Assembly: GCF_000325705.1 (NCBI RefSeq)
Contig: NC_019904.1
Location: 2,606,001-2,670,000, forward strand
Direction: 5' to 3'
DNA: 64,000 nucleotides
Source of the DNA: Echinicola vietnamensis DSM 17526
Lineage (GTDB): Bacteria > Bacteroidota > Bacteroidia > Cytophagales > Cyclobacteriaceae
Made by a program: the position numbers and the translations under genes. Of the stretch, positions 18,353-28,589 are shown one piece after another; the first letter of the stretch is position 1; every line of letters starts with the position of its first letter. The notes below the pieces were generated by a model. That model had not been told where the DNA came from. It was given only the letters and a program-made list of their open reading frames with translations, and ran no database searches.

Positions 18353-18922
18353 ATGAGTACAGAAAAAGATATCGCGAGAACATCAGCTTTTTCCAGGACC
18401 ACCATTACGGAATTGATGATTCCTTCCTATGCCAATTTTGGAGGAAAGATTCACGGTGGGATTTTACTTTCCCTGATGGATAAAGTGGCTTATGTGACCG
18501 CTAGCAAGCATAGCGGGGCTTACTGTGTGACCGTTTCGGTGGATACGGTGGATTTTTTACAACCTGTGGAAGTGGGCGAATTGGTCTCCCTGATGGCTTC
18601 CGTAAATTATGTAGGAAACAGCTCCATGGTGGTAGGCATAAAAGTGATTTCCGAGAATGTGAAAGTGGGGAATGTCAAGCATACCAATACCTGCTATTTT
18701 ACGATGGTGGCCAAAGGAGAGGATGATAAGCCTTGCCGGGTGCCAAAATTGATTTTGGAAGATGCCACGGACGTGAGAAGGTTTGTAGAAGCCATCTATC
18801 GCCGAAAGTTCAAACAAAATTATGAGACCAATTTAAAAGAGATAAAGGCCAACTGGGAAAAGCAAGATATCGATAAGCTGTTGGAAGATCAACGGTGCAT
18901 AAACCAGGCAGGGAAGCACTAA
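18353..18922 (+). CDS. Acyl-CoA thioesterase, hotdog fold
   Basis: A 189-residue protein from ATG 18353 (MSTEKDIARTSAF). The hotdog core is NFGGKIHGGILLSLMDKVAYVTASKHSG, followed by SVDTVDFLQPVEVGELVSLMASVNYVGNSSMVVGIKV, as in the YciA/BACH type of acyl-CoA hydrolases. It would hydrolyse fatty acyl-CoA to free acid and CoA in the cytoplasm. The 3' end overlaps the convergent MFS gene by 4 bases. Confidence 0.88.
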   Translation: MSTEKDIARTSAFSRTTITELMIPSYANFGGKIHGGILLSLMDKVAYVTASKHSGAYCVTVSVDTVDFLQPVEVGELVSLMASVNYVGNSSMVVGIKVISENVKVGNVKHTNTCYFTMVAKGEDDKPCRVPKLILEDATDVRRFVEAIYRRKFKQNYETNLKEIKANWEKQDIDKLLEDQRCINQAGKH

Positions 18923-20124
18923 GTGACGGGCGAAGCCGGGTCATTTTGAGGAGATTTGGATGCGGTTTTGGTGATGAAGAGGTAAATAAAAGCAATGATG
19001 GCACCTGCCGTTCCCAGTAAGAACACCAGCGGAAATCGTTCTTGCTGATTGCCATAAACCCATCCCGATCCCAAGGCGCCGATGCCGATGCCTGCTTCCA
19101 AAGCAATGTACATGGTGGCTAAACCTCGCCCTCTGAACTTGGACAATGATAAGTCGATGGTCCAAGCCGCAATGGTGGGAGAAGTCATCCCCAGGGAAAA
19201 ACCAAATAAGATTCCCGAGAAGACCAACATTTCCTTTGTGTGGCTAAAAGCAGTGGCTGTCATGGCCATGGCGAGGCAAAAAGTGGCGGCTTTCAATACC
19301 GGAATTCTACCGTAGCGATCTGATGCCCTGCCTGCCAGTAACCGTATGGCCAGGGAGCTAAGGGTGAAAACAGCAAAGAATATTCCTTTGTTGGCGATGT
19401 TGAGTGAAGCCGAAAAATCAGGAATGATGGTTAAGATAATGCCAAAGGATAAATAGGAGAAGAATAAGACAAAGCAGGGGGAAAGGACGCTTTTTTCAAA
19501 TAATTCATCTTTTTTCAATTTAAAATGGCCCACATGAAAAGCTTCTGTTTCCGGAACGGTTTCCTTCAGCCGGATCAGTAACAAAATAGAAACCAGCGCC
19601 ACTCCGGAAGAGCAGTAAAACAATGGGGTGATGCCATGAATACTGGCAATGTATCCTCCTAGCGCAGGTCCAGCGGCCATGCCCAATGAACTGAATAAGG
19701 ATTGAAGTCCCATGGCCTCTCCACGGCGGTTAAAGGGCACAATATCTGCGACATAAGCGGAAATGCCCGTTGGGGTAAAACCTGTGCTGAATCCATGGAG
19801 AAACCTTAAACACAAAAAACCTGCAACGCCCGAAATCAAGGGATAAAGCAAACTTACCACCAAGCAAACTCCTGCTCCGAAAATCATCACCGGAACCCTC
19901 CCTATGCGATCAGCTAACTTGCCGCTAAAGGGACGGGAAAGGCCCGCCGTCAAAGTAAAAAGCGATATGATCAGCCCCTTGTAATCCTCTCCTCCTAAAC
20001 TGGTCAGGTAGGCAGGCAGCTCCGGGATGATCATGTTAAAGCTGGCAAAGAATAGGAAGGAGCTAAGGCAGAGCTGTAGAAAGCGCAACGTAAAAAACGG
20101 GGGAAGAAATTTTTGCAAATTCAT
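18919..20124 (-). CDS. MFS transporter
   Basis: A 401-residue protein with about 12 transmembrane segments. The loop 2-3 signature GKLADRIGRVPVMIFG and its weaker counterpart GRASDRYGRIPVLK mark a major facilitator of the drug:H+ antiporter type. The substrate is unknown. It converges on the thioesterase gene, sharing 4 bases at the 3' ends. Confidence 0.9.
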   Translation of the reverse strand: MNLQKFLPPFFTLRFLQLCLSSFLFFASFNMIIPELPAYLTSLGGEDYKGLIISLFTLTAGLSRPFSGKLADRIGRVPVMIFGAGVCLVVSLLYPLISGVAGFLCLRFLHGFSTGFTPTGISAYVADIVPFNRRGEAMGLQSLFSSLGMAAGPALGGYIASIHGITPLFYCSSGVALVSILLLIRLKETVPETEAFHVGHFKLKKDELFEKSVLSPCFVLFFSYLSFGIILTIIPDFSASLNIANKGIFFAVFTLSSLAIRLLAGRASDRYGRIPVLKAATFCLAMAMTATAFSHTKEMLVFSGILFGFSLGMTSPTIAAWTIDLSLSKFRGRGLATMYIALEAGIGIGALGSGWVYGNQQERFPLVFLLGTAGAIIAFIYLFITKTASKSPQNDPASPVT

Positions 20125-21060
20125 GGGTGGCCAATTAAAGAGGCTGTCTCATTAGTCATTTATTCTTATTTATTGCGAAAGATTATTATTTTATGCTTTT
20201 CCAACCTTGCTGAGAAGTGTTTTTTTGTATGCTATTAGAAACTAATCGTCTTTTTTTTTTTGATAAAAAAGGATGAAAAAAACAAGACGTAGCAAAGCTT
20301 CCGCCCACGAGCCAGCCGCCGGTCCGTTGCGACGTCAGCCTCCCCTCCTTCACTAGTAAACAAGAAAAGCATCGCCTGAGCTCTTATAATTATATGTGTA
20401 TCCGGAATCTTACACGTACTCAATTATGGGCAAACATCATATCAGGATAAAGGATGGTCCTTGGTATGTCCGGTTTTAATAGTATGGTGTAGGCCGTTAA
20501 GAAAGGGAGCTAGCTCGCGTCGTGGAACAGCGAGATCCGCTCACTTTTAGGCAGGAACCATGCTGTTAAAATTAAATTGGGAAATTATCGGTTGTCGCAT
20601 GGACAAATGTTCTTCCCAATTTAACCCGAAATATGCAATAGAAAATTTATTACGGCCTGAAACTACTTTAAAATCATTTGCTTCGCTTCTGTTTTCGACT
20701 TCACCATAGCGGTGCTATGCCTCAGTCTCCAAACAGCCTGATTTTCTTGCAGTTTCAGTCCTCACTACGAATCCTATTACATAATCCGGGTTTAAAGGGC
20801 ATCCCACAGGCCTAGATTTTTTGCCTACTTTTTCATCAACATCAATGGAAAAAGTAGGAAAGGATCCAAAACCCATAGAATATTGCTTTATATGCAACAT
20901 GGCGAATACTCATATGTCATTACGTAGGTTGTATTCGATCTAATTCAATTACGAAAGATTATTTGGTAAAGAATTTATTGGGTTGACTTATAAGATAGCC
21001 TCGTGGTTATTAAAGGCAAAATCCGGGAAACTCACTCGAATTATCATACTTGACATGACA
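20125..21060. other. 936-base gene-free region with a hairpin and possible dispersed repeat
   Basis: No credible gene lies here; short frames on both strands lack conserved features. A 12-bp inverted repeat TTAAATTGGGAA / TTCCCAATTTAA spans about 20572-20625. The stretch at about 20655-20800 (KpnI-free, moderately GC, with TTTGCTTCGCTTCTG and GCGGTGCTATGCCTC) has the look of a dispersed intergenic repeat of this bacterial group, from general impression rather than comparison. The remainder shows nothing I can interpret. Confidence 0.45.
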
Positions 21061-22162
21061 TTAGTTGTTTTCTGCCTCCTCTTCACTCTGTGCCAGCAAG
21101 TATGCCTTGATAAAGTCGTTCAGCCCACCGTCCAAAACGGTTTGAACGTCCGATGTTTCATGGCTGGTTCTGGCATCTTTTACCAATTTATAAGGATGCA
21201 ATACGTAGTTCCTGATTTGAGAGCCGAAGTCAATCTTCATTTTGCCCGCTTCGATCTTATCCCTTTCAGCATTTCGCTTTTCCATCTCCATTTGATAGAG
21301 CCGTGATTTTAGCATTTGCATGGCCTTTTCACGGTTGGCAAGCTGCGATCTTTCCACTTGGCAGACCACGACGATTCCAGTGGGCTTGTGCGTCAGTTGC
21401 ACTTTTGTTTCCACTTTGTTGACGTTCTGGCCACCGGCCCCCCCAGATCGGGAAGTTTGTAACTCAATGTCAGATGGGTTGATCTCGATCTCAATGGAAT
21501 CATCCACTACTGGGTAAACATACACAGAAGCAAAAGACGTATGCCGTCTTCCACCACTGTCAAATGGTGAAATCCTCACCAAACGGTGTACGCCAATTTC
21601 TGACTTTAGGAAGCCATAAGCCAAGGGACCGTCAAATTCAAGCGTGACAGACTTGATCCCGGCCACGTCTCCCTCCTGAAGGTCTACTTCTTTGACTTTA
21701 TAGCCATTCTTTTCACCCCACATGATGTACATTCTCATGAGGATGGAGGCCCAGTCGTTACTTTCCGTTCCACCTGCTCCAGGGTTGATTTCCATTAGGG
21801 CACTTAGCTGGTCCTCTTCGCTGCTGAGCATCTTTTTCAGCTCCAGCTCTTCGATTTCATTCAGTGCTTTTTGGTAATCGGTTTTGATTTCCTCTTCTTC
21901 TACGTCTCCTGCGGTGTAGAATTCATACAGTACCTCTAAGTCCTGAACTTTGGCCTCGGCGCTTTCGTAAGCACCAGTCCAACCTTTACGTGCCTGAATC
22001 TGCTTCATGGTCTTTTCGGCTTCCTCAGGGTTGTTCCAGAAGTCAGGCTGTGCGGATACCGCTTCTAAATCTTCTATTTCTGCTTTCTTACGATCGTAGT
22101 CAAAGATACCTCCTTAAGGCCGTGATACGCGCCTTCAAGTCTTTCAACTGTTCTGATGTCAT
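21061..22162 (-). CDS. prfB: Peptide chain release factor 2, programmed +1 frameshift
   Basis: The start ATG is at 22160-22162. The first frame reads [20 protein letters not shown] and meets TGA at 22100-22102. The slip site is CTT-TGA-C preceded by an internal Shine-Dalgarno AGGAGG (22109-22114), the classic prfB autoregulatory arrangement. After a +1 shift the frame continues [15 protein letters not shown] and runs to 21061, giving about 366 residues. The GGQ motif needed for peptide release is in [17 protein letters not shown]. The factor recognises UAA and UGA; scarcity of RF2 promotes slippage at its own UGA. Confidence 0.95.
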
Positions 22163-22411
22163 AAAATTATTTTCGTTTAATTGATTTTTAAGAGAGGCGA
22201 ATTTCGTGAAATTTTATGGCTTTACCTAAATCTGTGCCCTGATCTTTCTGAAGCCGTAGCATCCAAGGTTGCCCTCAGAAGGTACACCAATAAAAGCGAC
22301 CTTTACAGGAGGAATTGGGTGTATAGGAAGAGGGCTGCCGGATAGTGTTTGGAAAAATGGCAGACGGTCTTAACTGACCCATTCTTCCTATTTGGAAGGA
22401 GTGAGGCTTCT

Positions 22412-22972
22412 TTATTGATATAGATCCTTTTTATCGGTTTCTTCTTTCAAAGGAGCGATATCCAAGTAGATGATTTGGATTTTGTTTCTGCCTTCGTTCT
22501 TAAAGTACTTTTTCTTGAACCTGGAAATGACAAAGCTTCCAGCCAGCAAGGCTCCCGAAATGATCAGTCCTCCCTTGGAATAGGAGAGTTCGCCTTCAGT
22601 GTAGAGGCTGTTGATTGTTTCGGCCGTAAGGAGCAGCACACCTGCCGCCGCAAAAATGGTACTGAAGCTTTTTATGGTTCGGTTTTGTTCCCTGATATTG
22701 TGTACATCGACTACTGCAATATTCTCAGGTCTTATGATATTTTCCCGGAGAACCAAGAAATCCCGATGGATTTCCTTGATTTGATCACTGATGAAGTAGT
22801 CCATGTCATTGGTTTTATAGGTGATCAGGTCTCCTTCATTGTACTTTATCCTGGTTTTTTGGTTCCCACCCTTTTGTAGGATCAGGTACCGTTGGGCCTG
22901 GGCACTCGTGAGGCTTAGGGTCACTAATATCAGGCTGGTAAAAATAAAGGTAAGTCCAATGTGCTTTTTCAT
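22412..22972 (-). CDS. Secreted or membrane protein, unknown function
   Basis: A 186-residue protein with a signal peptide (hydrophobic residues 7-24, ending SAQAQ). A beta-rich region follows (YLILQKGGNQKTRIKYNEGDLITYKTNDMDYFISDQIKEI), then two hydrophobic segments (FSTIFAAAGVLLLTAETI and GGLIISGALLAGSFVISRF) and a charged tail. No family assigned. The 249 bases upstream of it toward prfB hold no recognised element. Confidence 0.6.
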   Translation of the reverse strand: MKKHIGLTFIFTSLILVTLSLTSAQAQRYLILQKGGNQKTRIKYNEGDLITYKTNDMDYFISDQIKEIHRDFLVLRENIIRPENIAVVDVHNIREQNRTIKSFSTIFAAAGVLLLTAETINSLYTEGELSYSKGGLIISGALLAGSFVISRFKKKYFKNEGRNKIQIIYLDIAPLKEETDKKDLYQ

Positions 22973-23086
22973 GTACTGCAGGTTAGGATGAAGAAAAATT
23001 CACTTCTTATAACGTCAGATCGTGAAATGGGTTGGGCAAAGAGCTCAAAACATATGCGGTAAGGAGCATTTCCGGCCCAAAACAAA

Positions 23087-23124
23087 AGAGCATTTCAGGA
23101 CTTCGTTGTGTCCTGAAATGCTCT
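23087..23124 (-). terminator. Intrinsic terminator of ilvE
   Basis: A perfect 14-bp stem AGAGCATTTCAGGA / TCCTGAAATGCTCT with a short loop. On the minus strand it is followed by TTTTGTTTT. It lies 26 bases after the ilvE stop codon. Confidence 0.9.
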
Positions 23125-23149
23125 GTATTAACCGGTGTATGAAGGATGG

Positions 23150-24217
23150 TTATACTTTGGTAATCCATCCATGTGTATCTTCTTGACGGCCATACTTGAT
23201 CGCGTCAAGGGTCTCCAATACTTGGTAAGAAAAGGAATCTGCTGGCTTTTCAGGAAGATCGTAATCCGTGTCGCCTACGTTGATCTTGTAAATATGGGCG
23301 ATGGTGGCTGCGGTTCCGGTTCCAAAAGCTTCCTGAAGCGTGTTGTTTTCCAATGCTTCCTTAAGTTCCGTGACCGTCAGGAATCTTTCCGATACCTTGA
23401 GGCCCTTTTCTTTCGCCAAGGTCAAAACCGAATCACGGGTAATGCCCTTGAGGATGGTGCCTTTGGAAGTAGGAGCAGTGATAAGGGTGTTATTGATGAT
23501 GAACATGACGTTCATGGTGCCACTTTCTTCAATGTTTTCATGGTTCTTGCCATCCGTCCATAGCAATTGGTCATAACCTTGCTTTTGGGCAATTTGGGCT
23601 GGATAGAGGGAGCCAGCATAATTTCCGGCGGCTTTTGCCTGCCCTGTTCCACCTTCGGCAGCACGGGTGTATTTGGTTTCTACTTTTACCGAAACAGGCT
23701 TCGCGTAATAATGCCCTACCGGACAAGTGAAGATCATAAATTTATACGTCGCCGAAGGCCTAATGCCCAGATAATCATCCGTGGCAAAAATAAATGGGCG
23801 GATATAGAGCGAACAGCCAGGTTTGTTCGGGATCCAGTCCCGGTCCACTGCGAGCAGCTTTCTTAATCCTTCCATGAATATTTCCTCCGGGAGCTGCGGG
23901 ATGCACAGACGATCTGCCGATTCGTTCAGACGCTGTTGATTGGCATCTGGTCGGAAGATAAGTACATTGTTATGCTCGTCTTTGTAGGCCTTCAAGCCTT
24001 CGAAAACAGACTGACCATAATGAAGGGTGGCATTTGCCGGGTTCAGGCTGAGCGGCGCATAGGGCTCTATCCTGAAGTCTTGCCATTCACCATTTTTATA
24101 GTCGGCCACAAACATGTGGTCACTCATTACCTGGCCGAAACTCAGGTTTTCAAAATCAGTCCCTTGTAATTTGGATTGGCTGGTTTGTTTTATTTGGATG
24201 TCTATTGTTGTGTTCAT
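23150..24217 (-). CDS. ilvE: Branched-chain amino acid aminotransferase
   Basis: A 355-residue class IV PLP enzyme, the usual length for the BCAT2-like group. The PLP lysine is in GGTGQAKAAGNYAGSL (Lys195), and the phosphate and substrate loops include LHYGQSVFEGLKAY and ESGTMNVMFI. It catalyses the last step of leucine, isoleucine and valine synthesis, or the first of their breakdown, with 2-oxoglutarate/glutamate. The gene upstream ends only 4 bases away, so it is probably the last gene of a transcript that includes the cobalamin adenosyltransferase. Confidence 0.94.
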   Translation of the reverse strand: MNTTIDIQIKQTSQSKLQGTDFENLSFGQVMSDHMFVADYKNGEWQDFRIEPYAPLSLNPANATLHYGQSVFEGLKAYKDEHNNVLIFRPDANQQRLNESADRLCIPQLPEEIFMEGLRKLLAVDRDWIPNKPGCSLYIRPFIFATDDYLGIRPSATYKFMIFTCPVGHYYAKPVSVKVETKYTRAAEGGTGQAKAAGNYAGSLYPAQIAQKQGYDQLLWTDGKNHENIEESGTMNVMFIINNTLITAPTSKGTILKGITRDSVLTLAKEKGLKVSERFLTVTELKEALENNTLQEAFGTGTAATIAHIYKINVGDTDYDLPEKPADSFSYQVLETLDAIKYGRQEDTHGWITKV

Positions 24218-24221
24218 GGTA

Positions 24222-24770
24222 TTAAACTCTAGATTCCCACGTGATCTCTTTTACTTCTAATTCTATTGCTATCATCCTTCCCAATACAAACAGATAATCT
24301 GAAAGCCTATTGAGGTATTTGATGATGATTTTATCAACTGGCTCATGTCCGTCAAGTGCCGTGACCCTTCTTTCGGCCCTCCGGCAAATGGTCCTGGCCA
24401 CATGGCTGTAGGAGATGGCTTGATGCCCTCCAGGCAATATGAAATTTTTCAGCACAGGTAATTTTTCTTCCATCAGATCGATCTCTCCTTCTAAAAACGC
24501 AATGTCCTCTTCCAGGATATCGGGTCTCCTTACCTTGTGATTGCCTTGTTCTGTGGCCAATGTAGCCCCAATGGTAAACAGCCGATCTTGAATGGTCTTC
24601 AATTGACCGGAACGTTTTTGGTTTACCTCTTGGTCCTTCAGCAACCCTAAAAAAGCATTTAACTCATCAATGGTCCCATAGGCCTCTATCCTCATATCAG
24701 CTTTGGAAACTCTACTGCCCCCCAAGAGAGAGGTCTGTCCTTGGTCGCCTCCTTTTGTGTACAGCTTCAT
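24222..24770 (-). CDS. Cob(I)alamin adenosyltransferase, PduO type
   Basis: A 182-residue protein from ATG 24770 (MKLYTKGGDQGQTSLLGG), the canonical N-terminal ATP-binding start of PduO-type enzymes; further upstream in-frame starts would add an unrelated tail. Further motifs are IEAYGTIDELNAFLG, FILPGGHQ and ARTICRRAERRV, all typical. It transfers the adenosyl group from ATP to cob(I)alamin to make coenzyme B12. It sits 4 bases before ilvE. Confidence 0.93.
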   Translation of the reverse strand: MKLYTKGGDQGQTSLLGGSRVSKADMRIEAYGTIDELNAFLGLLKDQEVNQKRSGQLKTIQDRLFTIGATLATEQGNHKVRRPDILEEDIAFLEGEIDLMEEKLPVLKNFILPGGHQAISYSHVARTICRRAERRVTALDGHEPVDKIIIKYLNRLSDYLFVLGRMIAIELEVKEITWESRV

Positions 24771-24904
24771 GTGGTGACGTTTTTTTAGGTTTGTTGCAGG
24801 AAAATGAATTGGAAGGGCTTCCTTAGCAACAGCTAAAGAAAATTTTACCAATATCACTTTCGACTTTGAAATCAGGAAGCAAAATTAAGCATTTAATTGC
24901 AATA

Positions 24905-25627
24905 CTATTCGCTGACCGGCTGAAAATTATTTCTTGTGGGGTTGGGGTTGTTTTGATCGGTTTCTACCAGACCGTCTCTTAGCCTGACAATTCGATGTGC
25001 ATAGTGAGCAATATCATCTTCATGGGTTACCATGATAATGGTGTTTCCTTTTTGGTGGAGTTCATCAAAAAGGTTCATGATATCGTAGGAAGTTTTGGTA
25101 TCCAGGTTACCAGTAGGCTCATCTGCCAAAATAATACTGGGATCGTTTACCAACGCCCTGGCAATGGCCACACGTTGCCGCTGACCACCCGAAAGCTCAT
25201 TGGGCTTGTGGTGGATGCGGTCTTCAAGTCCTACGCTTTTTAGGGCCAAGAAAGCCTTGTCTTCACGGTCAGATTTGCTATAACCCGCATAAATAAGCGG
25301 TAGGGCGACGTTTTCAAGACATGTGGCACGGGGAAGCAGGTTGAATGTTTGGAATACAAAACCAATTTCCTTGTTCCTGATTTCAGCCAATTCATTTTCG
25401 GTCATGTGGCTGACATCTTTGTTGTTTAGGATATAATTGCCTGCGGTGGGGGTGTCCAAGCAGCCAATGATATTCATCAAGGTGGATTTTCCAGACCCTG
25501 AAGGTCCCATAAAAGCAACATACTCTCCTTTGATGATATCTATAGTGACAGATTTAAGGGCTTGTACCTTTTCTGCCCCCATCACATAAGTTTTTTTGAT
25601 CTCTTTGGTTTCAATTATTTTCCCCAT
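24905..25627 (-). CDS. ABC transporter ATP-binding protein, LolD/MacB type
   Basis: A 240-residue ATPase. Walker [10 protein letters not shown] (residues 41-49), signature [15 protein letters not shown] (145-159), Walker [13 protein letters not shown] (165-176) and the H-loop in VTHEDD are all intact. PTGNLD and the sequence around it place it in the LolD/MacB/FtsE group, which powers lipoprotein release or macrolide and peptide export. No cognate permease is adjacent, so the partner must be encoded elsewhere. A short gap separates it from the adenosyltransferase. Confidence 0.9.
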   Translation of the reverse strand: MGKIIETKEIKKTYVMGAEKVQALKSVTIDIIKGEYVAFMGPSGSGKSTLMNIIGCLDTPTAGNYILNNKDVSHMTENELAEIRNKEIGFVFQTFNLLPRATCLENVALPLIYAGYSKSDREDKAFLALKSVGLEDRIHHKPNELSGGQRQRVAIARALVNDPSIILADEPTGNLDTKTSYDIMNLFDELHQKGNTIIMVTHEDDIAHYAHRIVRLRDGLVETDQNNPNPTRNNFQPVSE

Positions 25628-25787
25628 GATAAAAATTGATGTTTTGTATTCCCTAAAGTTACAGTTTTAAACTAAAAAGTATAATGGAATGGTCTTAATT
25701 TATCTAAAAGGTGAAATGAAGGTATTAAGGTCAGGATCAAGATGAAAGGGAGAAGTGTCCTGTAGCGTGTTAACCCGTATGGCTTGA

Positions 25788-28589
25788 TCAATTGTCCCCT
25801 TTCATTAATTCCTGAAGCTGCGTATCGGATACCCAGCCGCTCAATTCATCCATGTAGTTTTTGACATAACCGGTCAATTGCAGCGCCCGAGCTGCTTGGA
25901 TCATGGCTAGCCAGAGTTTGGGGTCTTTGTTAAACTCGGCCGCATTTCTGAGCAGTTCATAGCGTTTTTCTAAAGAGGAGGCTTCCTCCCCGGCCATCAG
26001 CACCAGAGGAGTGAAATAGGGATTGCCAGCCAAGGGGGCATCTTCTTGAAAGTAAACTTGTAGTGGATTATTTTCAGATAATGAAGGCGTTTTCTGTCTG
26101 GCAATCGAGCCAAGTGCTGCGATATATGCGCTGTCCAAGCTGCTTTGGGAAGCCAAATAGGAGGTGAGCTGGTCGATTTCAGTATCCTTGAGCCAATGGC
26201 CCTTTTTGAACAGCACTTCATGGGCATAAATTACTTTTAGTGGAGCATCCTCCATGGCCTCAAAGGAGCTGTAAAAATCAGCTTTGGTGGCCTTGTTGAG
26301 TTGGGCAAGGTGTTGGAAATACGTGGCTTGGGAATGCTTTTCAGAGGGTAAGATGCCGGTTGTGTCCATCCATTGAGGGAGTTGCAGCTGGTATTTTTCG
26401 GCGACTTTGAAGGCCGTCTCTTTTTGGCCGCCAAAATAAAGAACGGGCAAAAGGGAGGTGTTAAAATTGCTGTATCCCATCATTTCTGCCATTTCAAGTT
26501 CATTGGCTGCTTTCTCGAAATCAGCTTCACCGATCAATATGTGGGCTGCCAACGCATGGAAATAGCCCGCTGATCCCTTGAAAGCGATGGCCAGGCCGTT
26601 CAGGTATTTTAGGGCTTCCCCAATTTGGTGGGCTTGATAGCTCCTGATGACACGGGTAAGTCGTAGTTCTTGCTGCGCGGTCGTTTCCTGTGCTTTTTGA
26701 TACAGGGAATCCACCAGTGCGATGTCATGGGCAAAAGGAGTGGTGGCCTTATCGGTCCATTGGTTCCGGAGCGTGGCTTGTTGAATGAGCGGGGCATCTT
26801 CTACATCGGTGGCCAAGGAAAAGGCGGCAAAATCACCCATGAGGTTGTTGTAGGCCAAGGTGTTGATCTTGGCGATTTTGTCCTCTCCGGGATCAGGAAG
26901 GGTCTCGATGCGGAGCAAATGCTTCACCTGAAGCCCAATGAGGTTACTCAGGGCGATACGGGAGGGATGTGATTCGTTCAGCAGTTCAAGCGCTTGTGCT
27001 CCTTTGTTGCCTTTGCTGTAAAGCAGGGCCAGGTTGTTTTTGATCCGGCTGTCATCGGGGTACAGTTCCATTCCCTTTTCCAAATAATAGATGGCGTCAA
27101 AATAGCGGTCTCGCTTATGGGCCATATTTGCCGCCAATAGGATTTCTGCCACGGAAGGTTCCCATTCGAAGGCTTCTTCCATTTGTTTTTTGGCCAGGGT
27201 GAGTTGGTTTTCGCCTTCATACAGCAAAGCAGTCGCCACTTTGGCCTTGCTGTTTTGGCGGTATCGCAGCCAGCTGTTTTCGAAAAGAATTCGCGCTTCC
27301 AGCGGCCGATCCGTAGCATAATAATAATCTGCTGAGAAGTTGGTGGAACTGGTGCTCAATTGTGGGGCTATGACGCCATCCGCATAAACGACCAGGGAAA
27401 GCAATGCAATCAATGAACCTATTCGCATGTGGATATAAGCAAAGTACTTCGGCTTGAAAATCACTTCATCCACGGGCTTCCCTGAATTCATAAATCCCAG
27501 GAAATTGGCCATGAGGTAAAGGAAAAACAGCAAAGACATGGCGATTTGCGTATACAGCAGCCATTGATCCAAGAAATCCTGCATGGGTTCGTTCTGGGAG
27601 AAACCTGCTTTCCAAAAGGCCAAGGCCGTTATGGCAAAGCCTATCCAATAGAGTGATTTTCCGACCATGGCATGATCAAACGGCTGAGGTACCTGTGCTA
27701 GTTTTGCCCTCAATTCAAACCATCCCAAATATCCTGCAAGGAGGATCAGCGGGAAGAGCGGTGGATAGGTGATGGGAAGCGAAAAGGTTCCCGTATGGTG
27801 CATGTACATGGCCAAAAGCAAGAGCAGGTACACCACCGAAAAAGTCGTGAGGTGCCATGAGATTTTAAGGCCTACACCTCGGTTTAGCTTGGTGAGCAAT
27901 AGGAAAAAACTCCCGATCACCGCGTGCCCTACATACAGCATAAAAATGGCAGCAATGCCCAAAGTGGTCAAGCCAATGTTTTCGGAAAGTAGCAGGGACG
28001 GATTGACCGAAGGGCTTAAGGAAACCAGTGCCCAAATGGTCAGGGCCGCAACGGGGATAATGATCAAGCTCCTTCTCAGCAGAGACAGCTGGTCAAAGAA
28101 GACATGAATGATCATACCCGGAATGGTAAGTCCGCTGATCAGAATGATCAGGGAAAGGTTACTGCTGACACTCCCAATGTTAAGCGCATTGACACCGCTG
28201 AGGGTGAGCAGGACAATGACCAAAGCCATGCCTCCGATAAAATAGTATCGCTTAAAGGTCGTGATCAGCGTGATGCCAATGATGAGGAGCAGCGCCATTG
28301 AGGCCCCAAAGAAATAGGTTTTTGCAGTCTGAGGCACCGGTGCCAGCACTTCATAATTTTGGAAGATGAGGTAATTTTCGACCTTAAGGGGATAGCTGTC
28401 GATTCCCCAGTTAAAAATATCGAGCGGTACCTCTGCCATTTCCGAAAACAGTCCAGGCTGTATGGGAAGTGCGTCATCAGGCGCAAACCAATACTGGTAG
28501 CACAAAAGAAAACTGCCAATGATCACAATGAGGATTGGCAGTTTTTGAAATATGATTTTACTGGTTCTGGCGGTAATGAAATCAGGCAT
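25788..28589 (-). CDS. Large polytopic membrane protein with C-terminal TPR-like region
   Basis: A 933-residue protein. Residues about 15-410 contain roughly 11-12 transmembrane segments; the rest is soluble and helical with TPR-like repeats (AKVATALLYEGENQLTLAKKQMEEAFEWEPSVAEILLAANMAHKRDRYFDAIYYLEKGMELYPDDSRIKNNLALLYSKGN). The layout resembles O-antigen-ligase-like or mannosyltransferase-like proteins with TPR tails, but I see no signature to name it. Its start codon shares one base with the gatC stop (TAATG), so translation is likely coupled. Confidence 0.75.
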   Translation of the reverse strand: MPDFITARTSKIIFQKLPILIVIIGSFLLCYQYWFAPDDALPIQPGLFSEMAEVPLDIFNWGIDSYPLKVENYLIFQNYEVLAPVPQTAKTYFFGASMALLLIIGITLITTFKRYYFIGGMALVIVLLTLSGVNALNIGSVSSNLSLIILISGLTIPGMIIHVFFDQLSLLRRSLIIIPVAALTIWALVSLSPSVNPSLLLSENIGLTTLGIAAIFMLYVGHAVIGSFFLLLTKLNRGVGLKISWHLTTFSVVYLLLLLAMYMHHTGTFSLPITYPPLFPLILLAGYLGWFELRAKLAQVPQPFDHAMVGKSLYWIGFAITALAFWKAGFSQNEPMQDFLDQWLLYTQIAMSLLFFLYLMANFLGFMNSGKPVDEVIFKPKYFAYIHMRIGSLIALLSLVVYADGVIAPQLSTSSTNFSADYYYATDRPLEARILFENSWLRYRQNSKAKVATALLYEGENQLTLAKKQMEEAFEWEPSVAEILLAANMAHKRDRYFDAIYYLEKGMELYPDDSRIKNNLALLYSKGNKGAQALELLNESHPSRIALSNLIGLQVKHLLRIETLPDPGEDKIAKINTLAYNNLMGDFAAFSLATDVEDAPLIQQATLRNQWTDKATTPFAHDIALVDSLYQKAQETTAQQELRLTRVIRSYQAHQIGEALKYLNGLAIAFKGSAGYFHALAAHILIGEADFEKAANELEMAEMMGYSNFNTSLLPVLYFGGQKETAFKVAEKYQLQLPQWMDTTGILPSEKHSQATYFQHLAQLNKATKADFYSSFEAMEDAPLKVIYAHEVLFKKGHWLKDTEIDQLTSYLASQSSLDSAYIAALGSIARQKTPSLSENNPLQVYFQEDAPLAGNPYFTPLVLMAGEEASSLEKRYELLRNAAEFNKDPKLWLAMIQAARALQLTGYVKNYMDELSGWVSDTQLQELMKGDN

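Noticed and set aside
20235..20900. Two minus-strand frames of about 60 residues in the MFS-prfB gap
   Set aside because: Composition is basic and cysteine-poor with no start context or conserved motif; the DNA looks like non-coding repeat sequence.
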